From positions 3,172,501 to 3,236,500 of the forward strand of contig OZ059900.1 in the NCBI GenBank assembly GCA_964057225.1: a DNA stretch of 64,000 nucleotides. Direction: 5' to 3'. The stretch comes from Auanema rhodensis. Taxonomy: Eukaryota > Nematoda > Chromadorea > Rhabditida > Rhabditidae. Position 1 is the stretch's first letter, and the number at the start of each line of letters is the position of its first letter. Position numbers and translations under genes: made by a program. The notes beneath the pieces are model-generated. The model was not told the origin of the DNA, made no database searches, and saw only the letters and a list, made by a program, of their open reading frames with translations. Shown here in pieces: positions 1 to 15,000 of this stretch.

Positions 1-599
1 CTGAATTTCGCTCAAATAGCATTACTACACTAAGTATGGTCGTTTTTATGCCTTTAACACCATATACTCACCGATTTTTGGTACAAAATCTGTAATACTT
101 GTAAATTTTGATCATATTTGTTAAGATTTGAGAATCAAACACACAAGACACAAAATCAGTCTATTTTTATGAGCTTGCACTGATATATGATCTTTTTGAT
201 CAAAAAAGGTCGAAAATAGAAAGAATTTTGGAAATGTCCGAGTTTTGAGTCTAATTTGGCTAAATCGCTCATATATATGATCAAAAGCATAGTTTTATTG
301 TCTATAACAACAAAAGTCATTAATTAAACACTAGTGATGTTTAAATACTGATTTTCGCTCAAATAGCATTACTACACTAAGTATGGTCGTTTTTATGCCT
401 TTAACACCATATACTCACCGATTTTTGGTACAAAATCTGTAATACTTGTAAATTTTGATCATATTTGTTAAGATTTGAGAATCAAACACACAATAAACAA
501 AATCAGTCTATTTTTATGAGTTTGCACTGATATATATTCACTTTGATCAAAAAAGGTCGAAAATAGAAAGAATTTTTGAAATTTCCGAGTTTTGAGTCC

Positions 600-3500
600 A
601 ATTTGGCTAAATCGCTCATATATATGATCAAAAGCATAGTTTTATTGTCTATGACAACAAAAGTCATCAATTAAACGCTAGTGATGTTTAAATACTGAAT
701 TTCGATCAAATAGCATTACTACACTAAGTATGGTCGTTTTTATGCCTTTAACACCATATACTCACCGATTTTTGGTACAAAATCTGTAATACTCGTAAAT
801 TTTGATCATATTCGTTAAGATTTGAGAATCAAACACACAATACACAAAATCAGTCTATTTTTATGAGTTTGCACTGATATATATTCATTTTGATCAAAAA
901 AGGTCGAAAATAGAAAGAATTTTTGAAATTTCCGAGTTTTGAGTCCAATTTGGCTAAATCGCTCATATATATGATCAAAAGCATAGTTTTATTGTCTATA
1001 ACAACAAAAGTCATTAATTAAACACTAGTGATGTTTAAATACTGATTTTCGCTCAAATAGCATTACTACACTAAGTATGGTCGTTTTTATGCCTTTAACA
1101 CCATATACTCACCGATTTTTGGTACAAAATCTGTAATACTTGTAAATTTTGATCATATTTGTTAAGATTTGAGAATCAAACACACAATAAACAAAATCAG
1201 TCTATTTTTATGAGTTTGCACTGATATATATTCACTTTGATCAAAAAAGGTCGAAAATAGAAAGAATTTTTGAAATTTCCGAGTTTTGAGTCCAATTTGG
1301 CTAAATCGCTCATATATATGATCAAAAGCATAGTTTTATTGTCTATAACAACAAAAGTCATCAATTAAACGCTAGTGATGTTTTAATACTGAATTTCGCT
1401 CAAATAGCATTACTACACTAAGTATGGTCGTTTTTATGCCTTTAACACCATATACTCACCGATTTTTGGTACAAAATCTGTAATACTTGTAAATTTTGAT
1501 CATATTTGTTAAGATTTGAGAATCAAACACACAAGACACAAAATCAGTCTATTTTTATGAGCTTGCACTGATATATGATCTTTTTGATCAAAAAAGGTCG
1601 AAAATAGAAAGAATTTTGGAAATGTCCGAGTTTTGAGTCTAATTTGGCTAAATCGCTCATATATATGATCAAAAGCATAGTTTTATTGTCTATAACAACA
1701 AAAGTCATCATATAAACGCTAGTGATGTTTAAATACTGAATTTCGCTCAAATAGCATAACTACACTAAGTATGGTCGTTTTTATGCCTTTAACACCATAT
1801 ACTCACCGATTTTTGGTACAAAATCTGTAATACTCGTAAATTTTGCTCATATTCGTTAAGATTTGAGAATCAAACATACAATACACGAAATCAGTCTATT
1901 TTTATGAGCTTGCACTGATATATATTCATTTTGATCAAAAAAGGTCGAAAATAGAAAGAATTTTTGAAATTTCCGAGTTTTGAGGCTAATTTGGCTAAAT
2001 CGCTCATATATATGATCAAAAGCATAGTTTTATTGTCTATGACAACAAAAGTCATCAATTAAACGCTAGTGATGTTTAAATACTGAATTTCGATCAAATA
2101 GCATTACTACACTAAGTATGGTCGTTTTTATGCCTTTAACACCATATACTCACCGATTTTTGGTACAAAATCTGTAATACTCGTAAATTTTGATCATATT
2201 CGTTAAGATTTGAGAATCAAACACACAATACACAAAATCAGTCTATTTTTATGAGTTTGCACTGATATATATTCATTTTGATCAAAAAAGGTCGAAAATA
2301 GAAAGAATTTTTGAAATTTCCGAGTTTTGAGTCCAATTTGGCTAAATCGCTCATATATATGATCAAAAGCATAGTTTTATGGTCTATAACAACAAAAGTC
2401 ATCAATTAAACGCTAGTGATGTTTAAATACTGAATTTCGCTCAAATAGCATTACTACACTAAGTATGGTCGTTTTTATGCCTTTAACACCATATACTCAC
2501 CGATTTTTGGTACAAAATCTGTAATACTCGTAAATTTTGATCATATTCGTTAAGATTTGAGAATCAAACACACAATACACAAAATCAGTCTATTTTTATG
2601 AGTTTGCACTGATATATATTCATTTTGATCAAAAAAGGTCGAAAATAGAAAGAATTTTTGAAATTTCCGAGTTTTGAGTCCAATTTGGCTAAATCGCTCA
2701 TATATATGATCAAAAGCATAGTTTTATTGTCTATAACAACAAAAGTCATCAATTAAACGCTAGTGATGTTTAAATACTGAATTTCGCTCAAATAGCATTA
2801 CTACACTAAGTATGGTCGTTTTTATGCCTTTAACACCATATACTCACCGATTTTTGGTACAAAATCTGTAATACTCGTAAATTTTGATCATATTCGTTAA
2901 GATTTGAGAATCAAACATACAATACACGAAATCAGTCTATTGTTATGAGCTTGCACTGATGTATATTCATTTTGATCAAAAAAGGTCGAAAATAGAAAGA
3001 ATTTTTGAAATTTCCGAGTTTTGAGTCTAATTTGGCTAAATCGCTCATATATATGATCAGAAGCATAGTTTTATTGTCTATGACAACAAAAGTCATCAAT
3101 TAAACGCTAGTGATGTTTTAATACTGATTTTCGCTCAAATAGCATTACTACACTAAGTATGGTCGTTTTTATGCCTTTAACACCATATACTCACCGATTT
3201 TTGGTACAAAATCTGTAATACTCGTAAATTTTGATCATATTCGTTAAGATTTGAGAATCAAACACACAATACACAAAATCAGTCTATTTTTATGAGCTTG
3301 CACTGATATATATTCATTTTGATCAAAAAAGGTCGAAAAAAGAAAGAATTTTTGAAATTTCCGAGTTTTGAGTCCAATTTGGCTAAATCGCTCATATATA
3401 TGATCAAAAGCATAGTTTTATTGTCTATAACAACAAAAGTCATCAATTAAACGCTAGTGATGTTTAAATACTGATTTTCGCTCAAATAGCATTACTACAC

Positions 3501-4760
3501 TAAGTATGGTCGTTTTTATGCCTTTAACACCATATACTCACCGATTTTTGGTACAAAATCTGTAATACTTGTAAATTTTGATCATATTCGTTAAGATTTG
3601 AGAATCAAACATACAATACACGAAATCAGTCTATTTTTATGAGCTTGCACTGATATATATTCATTTTGATCAAAAAAGGTCGAAAATAGAAAGAATTTTT
3701 GAATTTTCCGAGTTTTGAGTCCAATTTGGCTAAATCGCTCATATATATGATCAAAAGCATAGTTTTATTGTCTATAACAACAAAAGTCATTAATTAAACA
3801 CTAGTGATGTTTAAATACTGATTTTCGCTCAAATAGCATTACTACACTAAGTATGGTCGTTTTTATGCCTTTAACACCATATACTCACCGATTTTTGGTA
3901 CAAAATCTGTAATACTTGTAAATTTTGATCATATTTGTTAAGATTTGAGAATCAAACACACAATAAACAAAATCAGTCTATTTTTATGAGTTTGCACTGA
4001 TATATATTCACTTTGATCAAAAAAGGTCGAAAATAGAAAGAATTTTTGAAATTTCCGAGTTTTGAGTCCAATTTGGCTAAATCGCTCATATATATGATCA
4101 AAAGCATAGTTTTATTGTCTATAACAACAAAAGTCATCAATTAAACGCTAGTGATGTTTTAATACTGAATTTCGCTCAAATAGCATTACTACACTAAGTA
4201 TGGTCGTTTTTATGCCTTTAACACCATATACTCACCGATTTTTGGTACAAAATCTGTAATACTTGTAAATTTTGATCATATTTGTTAAGATTTGAGAATC
4301 AAACACACAAGACACAAAATCAGTCTATTTTTATGAGCTTGCACTGATATATGATCTTTTTGATCAAAAAAGGTCGAAAATAGAAAGAATTTTGGAAATG
4401 TCCGAGTTTTGAGTCTAATTTGGCTAAATCGCTCATATATATGATCAAAAGCATAGTTTTATTGTCTATAACAACAAAAGTCATCATATAAACGCTAGTG
4501 ATGTTTAAATACTGAATTTCGCTCAAATAGCATAACTACACTAAGTATGGTCGTTTTTATGCCTTTAACACCATATACTCACCGATTTTTGGTACAAAAT
4601 CTGTAATACTCGTAAATTTTGCTCATATTCGTTAAGATTTGAGAATCAAACATACAATACACGAAATCAGTCTATTTTTATGAGCTTGCACTGATATATA
4701 TTCATTTTGATCAAAAAAGGTCGAAAATAGAAAGAATTTTTGAAATTTCCGAGTTTTGAG
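600..4760 (+). repeat. Satellite segmental duplication, copy 1 (12 monomers)
   Basis: This stretch recurs at 7887-12047, exactly 7287 bp (21 monomers) further on. All rare variants compared match in order: GAATTTCGATC near 696, the shadow ORF at 1544, GAGGCT near 1984, TTATGGTCT at 2381, CTATTGTTATGAG near 2941, CGAAAAAAG near 3337, GAATTTTCC near 3705 and the shadow ORF at 4320. The match ends at single-base differences: C/T at 599 against 7886, and T/G at 4761 against 12048. I compared these markers rather than every base. Confidence 0.85.
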
Positions 4761-7700
4761 TCTAATTTGGCTAAATCGCTCATATATATGATCAAAAGCA
4801 TAGTTTCATTGTCTATAACAACAAAAGTCATCAATTAAACGCTAGTGATGTTTAAATACTGATTTTCGCTCAAATAGCATTACTACACTAAGTATGGTCG
4901 TTTTTATGCCTTTAACACCATATACTCACCGATTTTTGGTACAAAATCTGTAATACTCGTAAATTTTGATCATATTCGTTAAGATTTGAGAATCAAACAC
5001 ACAATACACAAAATCAGTCTATTTTTATGAGCTTGCACTGATATATATTCATTTTGATCAAAAAAGGTCGAAAAAAGAAAGAATTTTTGAAATTTCCGAG
5101 TTTTGAGTCCAATTTGGCTAAATCGCTCATATATATGATCAAAAGCATAGTTTTATTGTCTATAACAACAAAAGTCATCAATTAAACGCTAGTGATGTTT
5201 AAATACTGATTTTCGCTCAAATAGCATTACTACACTAAGTATGGTCGTTTTTATGCCTTTAACACCATATGCTCACCGATTTTTGGTACAAAATCTGTAA
5301 TACTTGTAAATTTTGATCATATTCGTTAAGATTTGAGAATCAAACATACAATACACGAAATCAGTCTATTTTTATGAGCTTGCACTGATATATATTCATT
5401 TTGATCAAAAAAGGTCGAAAATAGAAAGAATTTTTGAAATGTCCGAGTTTTGAGTCTAATTTGGCTAAATCGCTCATATATATGATCAAAAGCATAGTTT
5501 TATTGTCTATAACAACAAAAGTCATCAATTAAACGCTAGTGATGTTTAAATACTGATTTTCGCTCAAATAGCATTACTACACTAAGTATGGTCGTTTTTA
5601 TGCCTTTAACACCATATACTCACCGATTTTTGGTACAAAATCTGTAATACTCGTAAATTTTGATCATATTCGTTAAGATTTGAGAATCAAACACACAATA
5701 CACAAAATCAGTCTATTTTTATGAGCTTGCACTGATATATATTCATTTTGATCAAAAAAGGTCGAAAATAGAAAGAATTTTTGAAATTTCCGAGTTTTGA
5801 GTCTAATTTGGCTAAATCGCTCATATATATGATCAAAAGCATAGTTTTATTGTCTATGACAACAAAAGTCATCAATTAAACGCTAGTGATGTTTAAATAC
5901 TGAATTTCGCTCAAATAGCATAACTACACTAAGTATGGTCGTTTTTATGCCTTTAACACCATATACTCACCGATTTTTGGTACAAAATCTGTAATACTCG
6001 TAAATTTTGCTCATATTCGTTAAGATTTGAGAATCAAACATACAATACACGAAATCAGTCTATTTTTATGAGCTTGCACTGATATATATTCATTTTGATC
6101 AAAAAAGGTCGAAAATAGAAAGAATTTTTGAAATTTCCGAGTTTTGAGGCTAATTTGGCTAAATCGCTCATATATATGATCAAAAGCATAGTTTTATTGT
6201 CTATGACAACAAAAGTCATCAATTAAACGCTAGTGATGTTTAAATACTGAATTTCGATCAAATAGCATTACTACACTAAGTATGGTCGTTTTTATGCCTT
6301 TAACACCATATACTCACCGATTTTTGGTACAAAATCTGTAATACTCGTAAATTTTGATCATATTCGTTAAGATTTGAGAATCAAACACACAATACACAAA
6401 ATCAGTCTATTTTTATGAGTTTGCACTGATATATATTCATTTTGATCAAAAAAGGTCGAAAATAGAAAGAATTTTTGAAATTTCCGAGTTTTGAGTCCAA
6501 TTTGGCTAAATCGCTCATATATATGATCAAAAGCATAGTTTTATGGTCTATAACAACAAAAGTCATCAATTAAACGCTAGTGATGTTTAAATACTGAATT
6601 TCGCTCAAATAGCATTACTACACTAAGTATGGTCGTTTTTATGCCTTTAACACCATATACTCACCGATTTTTGGTACAAAATCTGTAATACTCGTAAATT
6701 TTGATCATATTCGTTAAGATTTGAGAATCAAACACACAATACACAAAATCAGTCTATTTTTATGAGTTTGCACTGATATATATTCATTTTGATCAAAAAA
6801 GGTCGAAAATAGAAAGAATTTTTGAAATTTCCGAGTTTTGAGTCCAATTTGGCTAAATCGCTCATATATATGATCAAAAGCATAGTTTTATTGTCTATAA
6901 CAACAAAAGTCATCAATTAAACGCTAGTGATGTTTAAATACTGAATTTCGCTCAAATAGCATTACTACACTAAGTATGGTCGTTTTTATGCCTTTAACAC
7001 CATATACTCACCGATTTTTGGTACAAAATCTGTAATACTTGTAAATTTTGATCATATTTGTTAAGATTTGAGAATCAAACACACAATAAACAAAATCAGT
7101 CTATTTTTATGAGTTTGCACTGATATATATTCACTTTGATCAAAAAAGGTCGAAAATAGAAAGAATTTTGGAAATGTCCGAGTTTTGAGTCTAATTTGGC
7201 TAAATCGCTCATATATATGATCAAAAGCATAGTTTTATTGTCTATAACAACAAAAGTCATCATATAAACGCTAGTGATGTTTAAATACTGAATTTCGCTC
7301 AAATAGCATAACTACACTAAGTATGGTCGTTTTTATGCCTTTAACACCATATACTCACCGATTTTTGGTACAAAATCTGTAATACTCGTAAATTTTGATC
7401 ATATTCGTTAAGATTTGAGAATCAAACACACAATACACAAAATCAGTCTATTTTTATGAGTTTGCACTGATATATATTCACTTTGATCAAAAAAGGTCGA
7501 AAATAGAAAGAATTTTGGAAATGTCCGAGTTTTGAGTCTAATTTGGCTAAATCGCTCATATATATGATCAAAAGCATAGTTTTATTGTCTATAACAACAA
7601 AAGTCATCATATAAACGCTAGTGATGTTTAAATACTGAATTTCGCTCAAATAGCATAACTACACTAAGTATGGTCGTTTTTATGCCTTTAACACCATATA

Positions 7701-7886
7701 CTCACCGATTTTTGGTACAAAATCTGTAATACTCGTAAATTTTGCTCATATTCGTTAAGATTTGAGAATCAAACATACAATACACGAAATCAGTCTATTT
7801 TTATGAGCTTGCACTGATATATATTCATTTTGATCAAAAAAGGTCGAAAATAGAAAGAATTTTTGAAATTTCCGAGTTTTGAGGCT

Positions 7887-10800
7887 AATTTGGCTAAATC
7901 GCTCATATATATGATCAAAAGCATAGTTTTATTGTCTATGACAACAAAAGTCATCAATTAAACGCTAGTGATGTTTAAATACTGAATTTCGATCAAATAG
8001 CATTACTACACTAAGTATGGTCGTTTTTATGCCTTTAACACCATATACTCACCGATTTTTGGTACAAAATCTGTAATACTCGTAAATTTTGATCATATTC
8101 GTTAAGATTTGAGAATCAAACACACAATACACAAAATCAGTCTATTTTTATGAGTTTGCACTGATATATATTCATTTTGATCAAAAAAGGTCGAAAATAG
8201 AAAGAATTTTTGAAATTTCCGAGTTTTGAGTCCAATTTGGCTAAATCGCTCATATATATGATCAAAAGCATAGTTTTATTGTCTATAACAACAAAAGTCA
8301 TTAATTAAACACTAGTGATGTTTAAATACTGATTTTCGCTCAAATAGCATTACTACACTAAGTATGGTCGTTTTTATGCCTTTAACACCATATACTCACC
8401 GATTTTTGGTACAAAATCTGTAATACTTGTAAATTTTGATCATATTTGTTAAGATTTGAGAATCAAACACACAATAAACAAAATCAGTCTATTTTTATGA
8501 GTTTGCACTGATATATATTCACTTTGATCAAAAAAGGTCGAAAATAGAAAGAATTTTTGAAATTTCCGAGTTTTGAGTCCAATTTGGCTAAATCGCTCAT
8601 ATATATGATCAAAAGCATAGTTTTATTGTCTATAACAACAAAAGTCATCAATTAAACGCTAGTGATGTTTTAATACTGAATTTCGCTCAAATAGCATTAC
8701 TACACTAAGTATGGTCGTTTTTATGCCTTTAACACCATATACTCACCGATTTTTGGTACAAAATCTGTAATACTTGTAAATTTTGATCATATTTGTTAAG
8801 ATTTGAGAATCAAACACACAAGACACAAAATCAGTCTATTTTTATGAGCTTGCACTGATATATGATCTTTTTGATCAAAAAAGGTCGAAAATAGAAAGAA
8901 TTTTGGAAATGTCCGAGTTTTGAGTCTAATTTGGCTAAATCGCTCATATATATGATCAAAAGCATAGTTTTATTGTCTATAACAACAAAAGTCATCATAT
9001 AAACGCTAGTGATGTTTAAATACTGAATTTCGCTCAAATAGCATAACTACACTAAGTATGGTCGTTTTTATGCCTTTAACACCATATACTCACCGATTTT
9101 TGGTACAAAATCTGTAATACTCGTAAATTTTGCTCATATTCGTTAAGATTTGAGAATCAAACATACAATACACGAAATCAGTCTATTTTTATGAGCTTGC
9201 ACTGATATATATTCATTTTGATCAAAAAAGGTCGAAAATAGAAAGAATTTTTGAAATTTCCGAGTTTTGAGGCTAATTTGGCTAAATCGCTCATATATAT
9301 GATCAAAAGCATAGTTTTATTGTCTATGACAACAAAAGTCATCAATTAAACGCTAGTGATGTTTAAATACTGAATTTCGATCAAATAGCATTACTACACT
9401 AAGTATGGTCGTTTTTATGCCTTTAACACCATATACTCACCGATTTTTGGTACAAAATCTGTAATACTCGTAAATTTTGATCATATTCGTTAAGATTTGA
9501 GAATCAAACACACAATACACAAAATCAGTCTATTTTTATGAGTTTGCACTGATATATATTCATTTTGATCAAAAAAGGTCGAAAATAGAAAGAATTTTTG
9601 AAATTTCCGAGTTTTGAGTCCAATTTGGCTAAATCGCTCATATATATGATCAAAAGCATAGTTTTATGGTCTATAACAACAAAAGTCATCAATTAAACGC
9701 TAGTGATGTTTAAATACTGAATTTCGCTCAAATAGCATTACTACACTAAGTATGGTCGTTTTTATGCCTTTAACACCATATACTCACCGATTTTTGGTAC
9801 AAAATCTGTAATACTCGTAAATTTTGATCATATTCGTTAAGATTTGAGAATCAAACACACAATACACAAAATCAGTCTATTTTTATGAGTTTGCACTGAT
9901 ATATATTCATTTTGATCAAAAAAGGTCGAAAATAGAAAGAATTTTTGAAATTTCCGAGTTTTGAGTCCAATTTGGCTAAATCGCTCATATATATGATCAA
10001 AAGCATAGTTTTATTGTCTATAACAACAAAAGTCATCAATTAAACGCTAGTGATGTTTAAATACTGAATTTCGCTCAAATAGCATTACTACACTAAGTAT
10101 GGTCGTTTTTATGCCTTTAACACCATATACTCACCGATTTTTGGTACAAAATCTGTAATACTCGTAAATTTTGATCATATTCGTTAAGATTTGAGAATCA
10201 AACATACAATACACGAAATCAGTCTATTGTTATGAGCTTGCACTGATGTATATTCATTTTGATCAAAAAAGGTCGAAAATAGAAAGAATTTTTGAAATTT
10301 CCGAGTTTTGAGTCTAATTTGGCTAAATCGCTCATATATATGATCAGAAGCATAGTTTTATTGTCTATGACAACAAAAGTCATCAATTAAACGCTAGTGA
10401 TGTTTTAATACTGATTTTCGCTCAAATAGCATTACTACACTAAGTATGGTCGTTTTTATGCCTTTAACACCATATACTCACCGATTTTTGGTACAAAATC
10501 TGTAATACTCGTAAATTTTGATCATATTCGTTAAGATTTGAGAATCAAACACACAATACACAAAATCAGTCTATTTTTATGAGCTTGCACTGATATATAT
10601 TCATTTTGATCAAAAAAGGTCGAAAAAAGAAAGAATTTTTGAAATTTCCGAGTTTTGAGTCCAATTTGGCTAAATCGCTCATATATATGATCAAAAGCAT
10701 AGTTTTATTGTCTATAACAACAAAAGTCATCAATTAAACGCTAGTGATGTTTAAATACTGATTTTCGCTCAAATAGCATTACTACACTAAGTATGGTCGT

Positions 10801-12047
10801 TTTTATGCCTTTAACACCATATACTCACCGATTTTTGGTACAAAATCTGTAATACTTGTAAATTTTGATCATATTCGTTAAGATTTGAGAATCAAACATA
10901 CAATACACGAAATCAGTCTATTTTTATGAGCTTGCACTGATATATATTCATTTTGATCAAAAAAGGTCGAAAATAGAAAGAATTTTTGAATTTTCCGAGT
11001 TTTGAGTCCAATTTGGCTAAATCGCTCATATATATGATCAAAAGCATAGTTTTATTGTCTATAACAACAAAAGTCATTAATTAAACACTAGTGATGTTTA
11101 AATACTGATTTTCGCTCAAATAGCATTACTACACTAAGTATGGTCGTTTTTATGCCTTTAACACCATATACTCACCGATTTTTGGTACAAAATCTGTAAT
11201 ACTTGTAAATTTTGATCATATTTGTTAAGATTTGAGAATCAAACACACAATAAACAAAATCAGTCTATTTTTATGAGTTTGCACTGATATATATTCACTT
11301 TGATCAAAAAAGGTCGAAAATAGAAAGAATTTTTGAAATTTCCGAGTTTTGAGTCCAATTTGGCTAAATCGCTCATATATATGATCAAAAGCATAGTTTT
11401 ATTGTCTATAACAACAAAAGTCATCAATTAAACGCTAGTGATGTTTTAATACTGAATTTCGCTCAAATAGCATTACTACACTAAGTATGGTCGTTTTTAT
11501 GCCTTTAACACCATATACTCACCGATTTTTGGTACAAAATCTGTAATACTTGTAAATTTTGATCATATTTGTTAAGATTTGAGAATCAAACACACAAGAC
11601 ACAAAATCAGTCTATTTTTATGAGCTTGCACTGATATATGATCTTTTTGATCAAAAAAGGTCGAAAATAGAAAGAATTTTGGAAATGTCCGAGTTTTGAG
11701 TCTAATTTGGCTAAATCGCTCATATATATGATCAAAAGCATAGTTTTATTGTCTATAACAACAAAAGTCATCATATAAACGCTAGTGATGTTTAAATACT
11801 GAATTTCGCTCAAATAGCATAACTACACTAAGTATGGTCGTTTTTATGCCTTTAACACCATATACTCACCGATTTTTGGTACAAAATCTGTAATACTCGT
11901 AAATTTTGCTCATATTCGTTAAGATTTGAGAATCAAACATACAATACACGAAATCAGTCTATTTTTATGAGCTTGCACTGATATATATTCATTTTGATCA
12001 AAAAAGGTCGAAAATAGAAAGAATTTTTGAAATTTCCGAGTTTTGAG
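7887..12047 (+). repeat. Satellite segmental duplication, copy 2 (12 monomers)
   Basis: Partner of 600-4760 at an offset of 7287 bp, carrying the same ordered set of monomer variants, including the rare TTATGGTCT (9668) and CTATTGTTATGAG (10228). A shared order of about 12 distinguishable monomers is best explained by block duplication, for example unequal exchange, rather than by independent homogenisation of single monomers. Confidence 0.85.
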
Positions 12048-15000
12048 GCTAATTTGGCTAAATCGCTCATATATATGATCAAAAGCATAGTTTTATTGTC
12101 TATGACAACAAAAGTCATCAATTAAACGCTAGTGATGTTTAAATACTGAATTTCGATCAAATAGCATTACTACACTAAGTATGGTCGTTTTTATGCCTTT
12201 AACACCATATACTCACCGATTTTTGGTACAAAATCTGTAATACTCGTAAATTTTGATCATATTCGTTAAGATTTGAGAATCAAACACACAATACACAAAA
12301 TCAGTCTATTTTTATGAGTTTGCACTGATATATATTCATTTTGATCAAAAAAGGTCGAAAATAGAAAGAATTTTTGAAATTTCCGAGTTTTGAGTCCAAT
12401 TTGGCTAAATCGCTCATATATATGATCAAAAGCATAGTTTTATTGTCTATAACAACAAAAGTCATCAATTAAACGCTAGTGATGTTTAAATACTGAATTT
12501 CGCTCAAATAGCATTACTACACTAAGTATGGTCGTTTTTATGCCTTTAACACCATATACTCACCGATTTTTGGTACAAAATCTGTAATACTCGTAAATTT
12601 TGATCATATTCGTTAAGATTTGAGAATCAAACATACAATACACGAAATCAGTCTATTGTTATGAGCTTGCACTGATATATATTCATTTTGATCAAAAAAG
12701 GTCGAAAATAGAAAGAATTTTTGAAATTTCCGAGTTTTGAGTCTAATTTGGCTAAATCGCTCATATATATGATCAGAAGCATAGTTTTATTGTCTATGAC
12801 AACAAAAGTCATCAATTAAATGCTAGTGATGTTTAAATACTGATTTTCGCTCAAATAGCATTACTACACTAAGTATGGTCGTTTTTATGCCTTTAACACC
12901 ATATACTCACCGATTTTTGGTACAAAATCTGTAATACTCGTAAATTTTGATCATATTCGTTAAGATTTGAGAATCAAACACACAATACACAAAATCAGTC
13001 TATTTTTATGAGCTTGCACTGATATATATTCATTTTGATCAAAAAAGGTCGAAAAAAGAAAGAATTTTTGAAATTTCCGAGTTTTGAGTCCAATTTGGCT
13101 AAATCGCTCATATATATGATCAAAAGCATAGTTTTATTGTCTATAACAACAAAAGTCATCAATTAAACGCTAGTGATGTTTAAATACTGATTTTCGCTCA
13201 AATAGCATTACTACACTAAGTATGGTCGTTTTTATGCCTTTAACACCATATGCTCACCGATTTTTGGTACAAAATCTGTAATACTTGTAAATTTTGATCA
13301 TATTCGTTAAGATTTGAGAATCAAACATACAATACACGAAATCAGTCTATTTTTATGAGCTTGCACTGATATATATTCATTTTGATCAAAAAAGGTCGAA
13401 AATAGAAAGAATTTTTGAAATGTCCGAGTTTTGAGTCTAATTTGGCTAAATCGCTCATATATATGATCAAAAGCATAGTTTTATTGTCTATAACAACAAA
13501 AGTCATCAATTAAACGCTAGTGATGTTTAAATACTGATTTTCGCTCAAATAGCATTACTACACTAAGTATGGTCGTTTTTATGCCTTTAACACCATATAC
13601 TCACCGATTTTTGGTACAAAATCTGTAATACTCGTAAATTTTGATCATATTCGTTAAGATTTGAGAATCAAACACACAATACACAAAATCAGTCTATTTT
13701 TATGAGCTTGCACTGATATATATTCATTTTGATCAAAAAAGGTCGAAAATAGAAAGAATTTTTGAAATTTCCGAGTTTTGAGTCTAATTTGGCTAAATCG
13801 CTCATATATATGATCAAAAGCATAGTTTTATTGTCTATGACAACAAAAGTCATCAATTAAACGCTAGTGATGTTTAAATACTGAATTTCGCTCAAATAGC
13901 ATTACTACACTAAGTATGGTCGTTTTTATGCCTTTAACACTATATACTCACCGATTTTTGGTACAAAATCTGTAATACTTGTAAATTTTGATCATATTTG
14001 TTAAGATTTGAGAATCAAACACACAATACACAAAATCAGTCTATTTTTATGAGTTTGTACTGATATATATTCACTTTGATCAAAAAAGGTCGAAAATAGA
14101 AAGAATTTTTGAAATGTCCGAGTTTTGAGTCCAATTTGGCTAAATCGCTCATATATATGATCAAAAGCATAGTTTTATTGTCTATAACAACAAAAGTCAT
14201 CAATTAAACGCTAGTGATGTTTAAATACTGAATTTCGCTCAAATAGCATTACTACACTAAGTATGGTCGTTTTTATGCCTTTAACACCATATACTCACCG
14301 ATTTTTGGTACAAAATCTGTAATACTCGTAAATTTTGATCATATTCGTTAAGATTTGAAAATCAAACACACAATAAACAAAATCAGTCTATTTTTATGAG
14401 TTTGCACTGATATATATTCATTTTGATCAAAAAAGGTCGAAAATAGAAAGAATTTTTGAATTTTCCGAGTTTTGAGTCCAATTGGGCTAAATCGCTCATA
14501 TATATGATCAAAAGCATAGTTTTATTGTCTATAACAACAAAAGTCATCAATTAAACGCTAGTGATGTTTAAATACTGATTTTCGCTCAAATAGCATTACT
14601 ACACTAAGTATGGTCGTTTTTATGCCTTTAACACCATATACTCACCGATTTTTGGTACAAAATCTGTAATACTCGTAAATTTTGATCATATTCGTTAAGA
14701 TTTGAGAATCAAACACACAATACACAAAATCAGTCTATTTTTATGAGCTTGCACTGATATATATTCATTTTGATCAAAAAAGGTCGAAAAAAGAAAGAAT
14801 TTTTGAAATTTCCGAGTTTTGAGTCCAATTTGGCTAAATCGCTCATATATATGATCAAAAGCATAGTTTTATTGTCTATAACAACAAAAGTCATCAATTA
14901 AACGCTAGTGATGTTTAAATACTGAATTTCGCTCAAATAGCATTACTACACTAAGTATGGTCGTTTTTATGCCTTTAACACCATATACTCACCGATTTTT

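Noticed and set aside
1544..1750. Recurrent minus-strand 68-89 codon ORFs in the satellite (1544, 4320, 7096, 7443, 8831, 11607, 33378, 33971, 36055)
   Set aside because: They recur with the repeat period, are broken by stops in most monomers and have no recognisable domain. They are by-products of the repeat.
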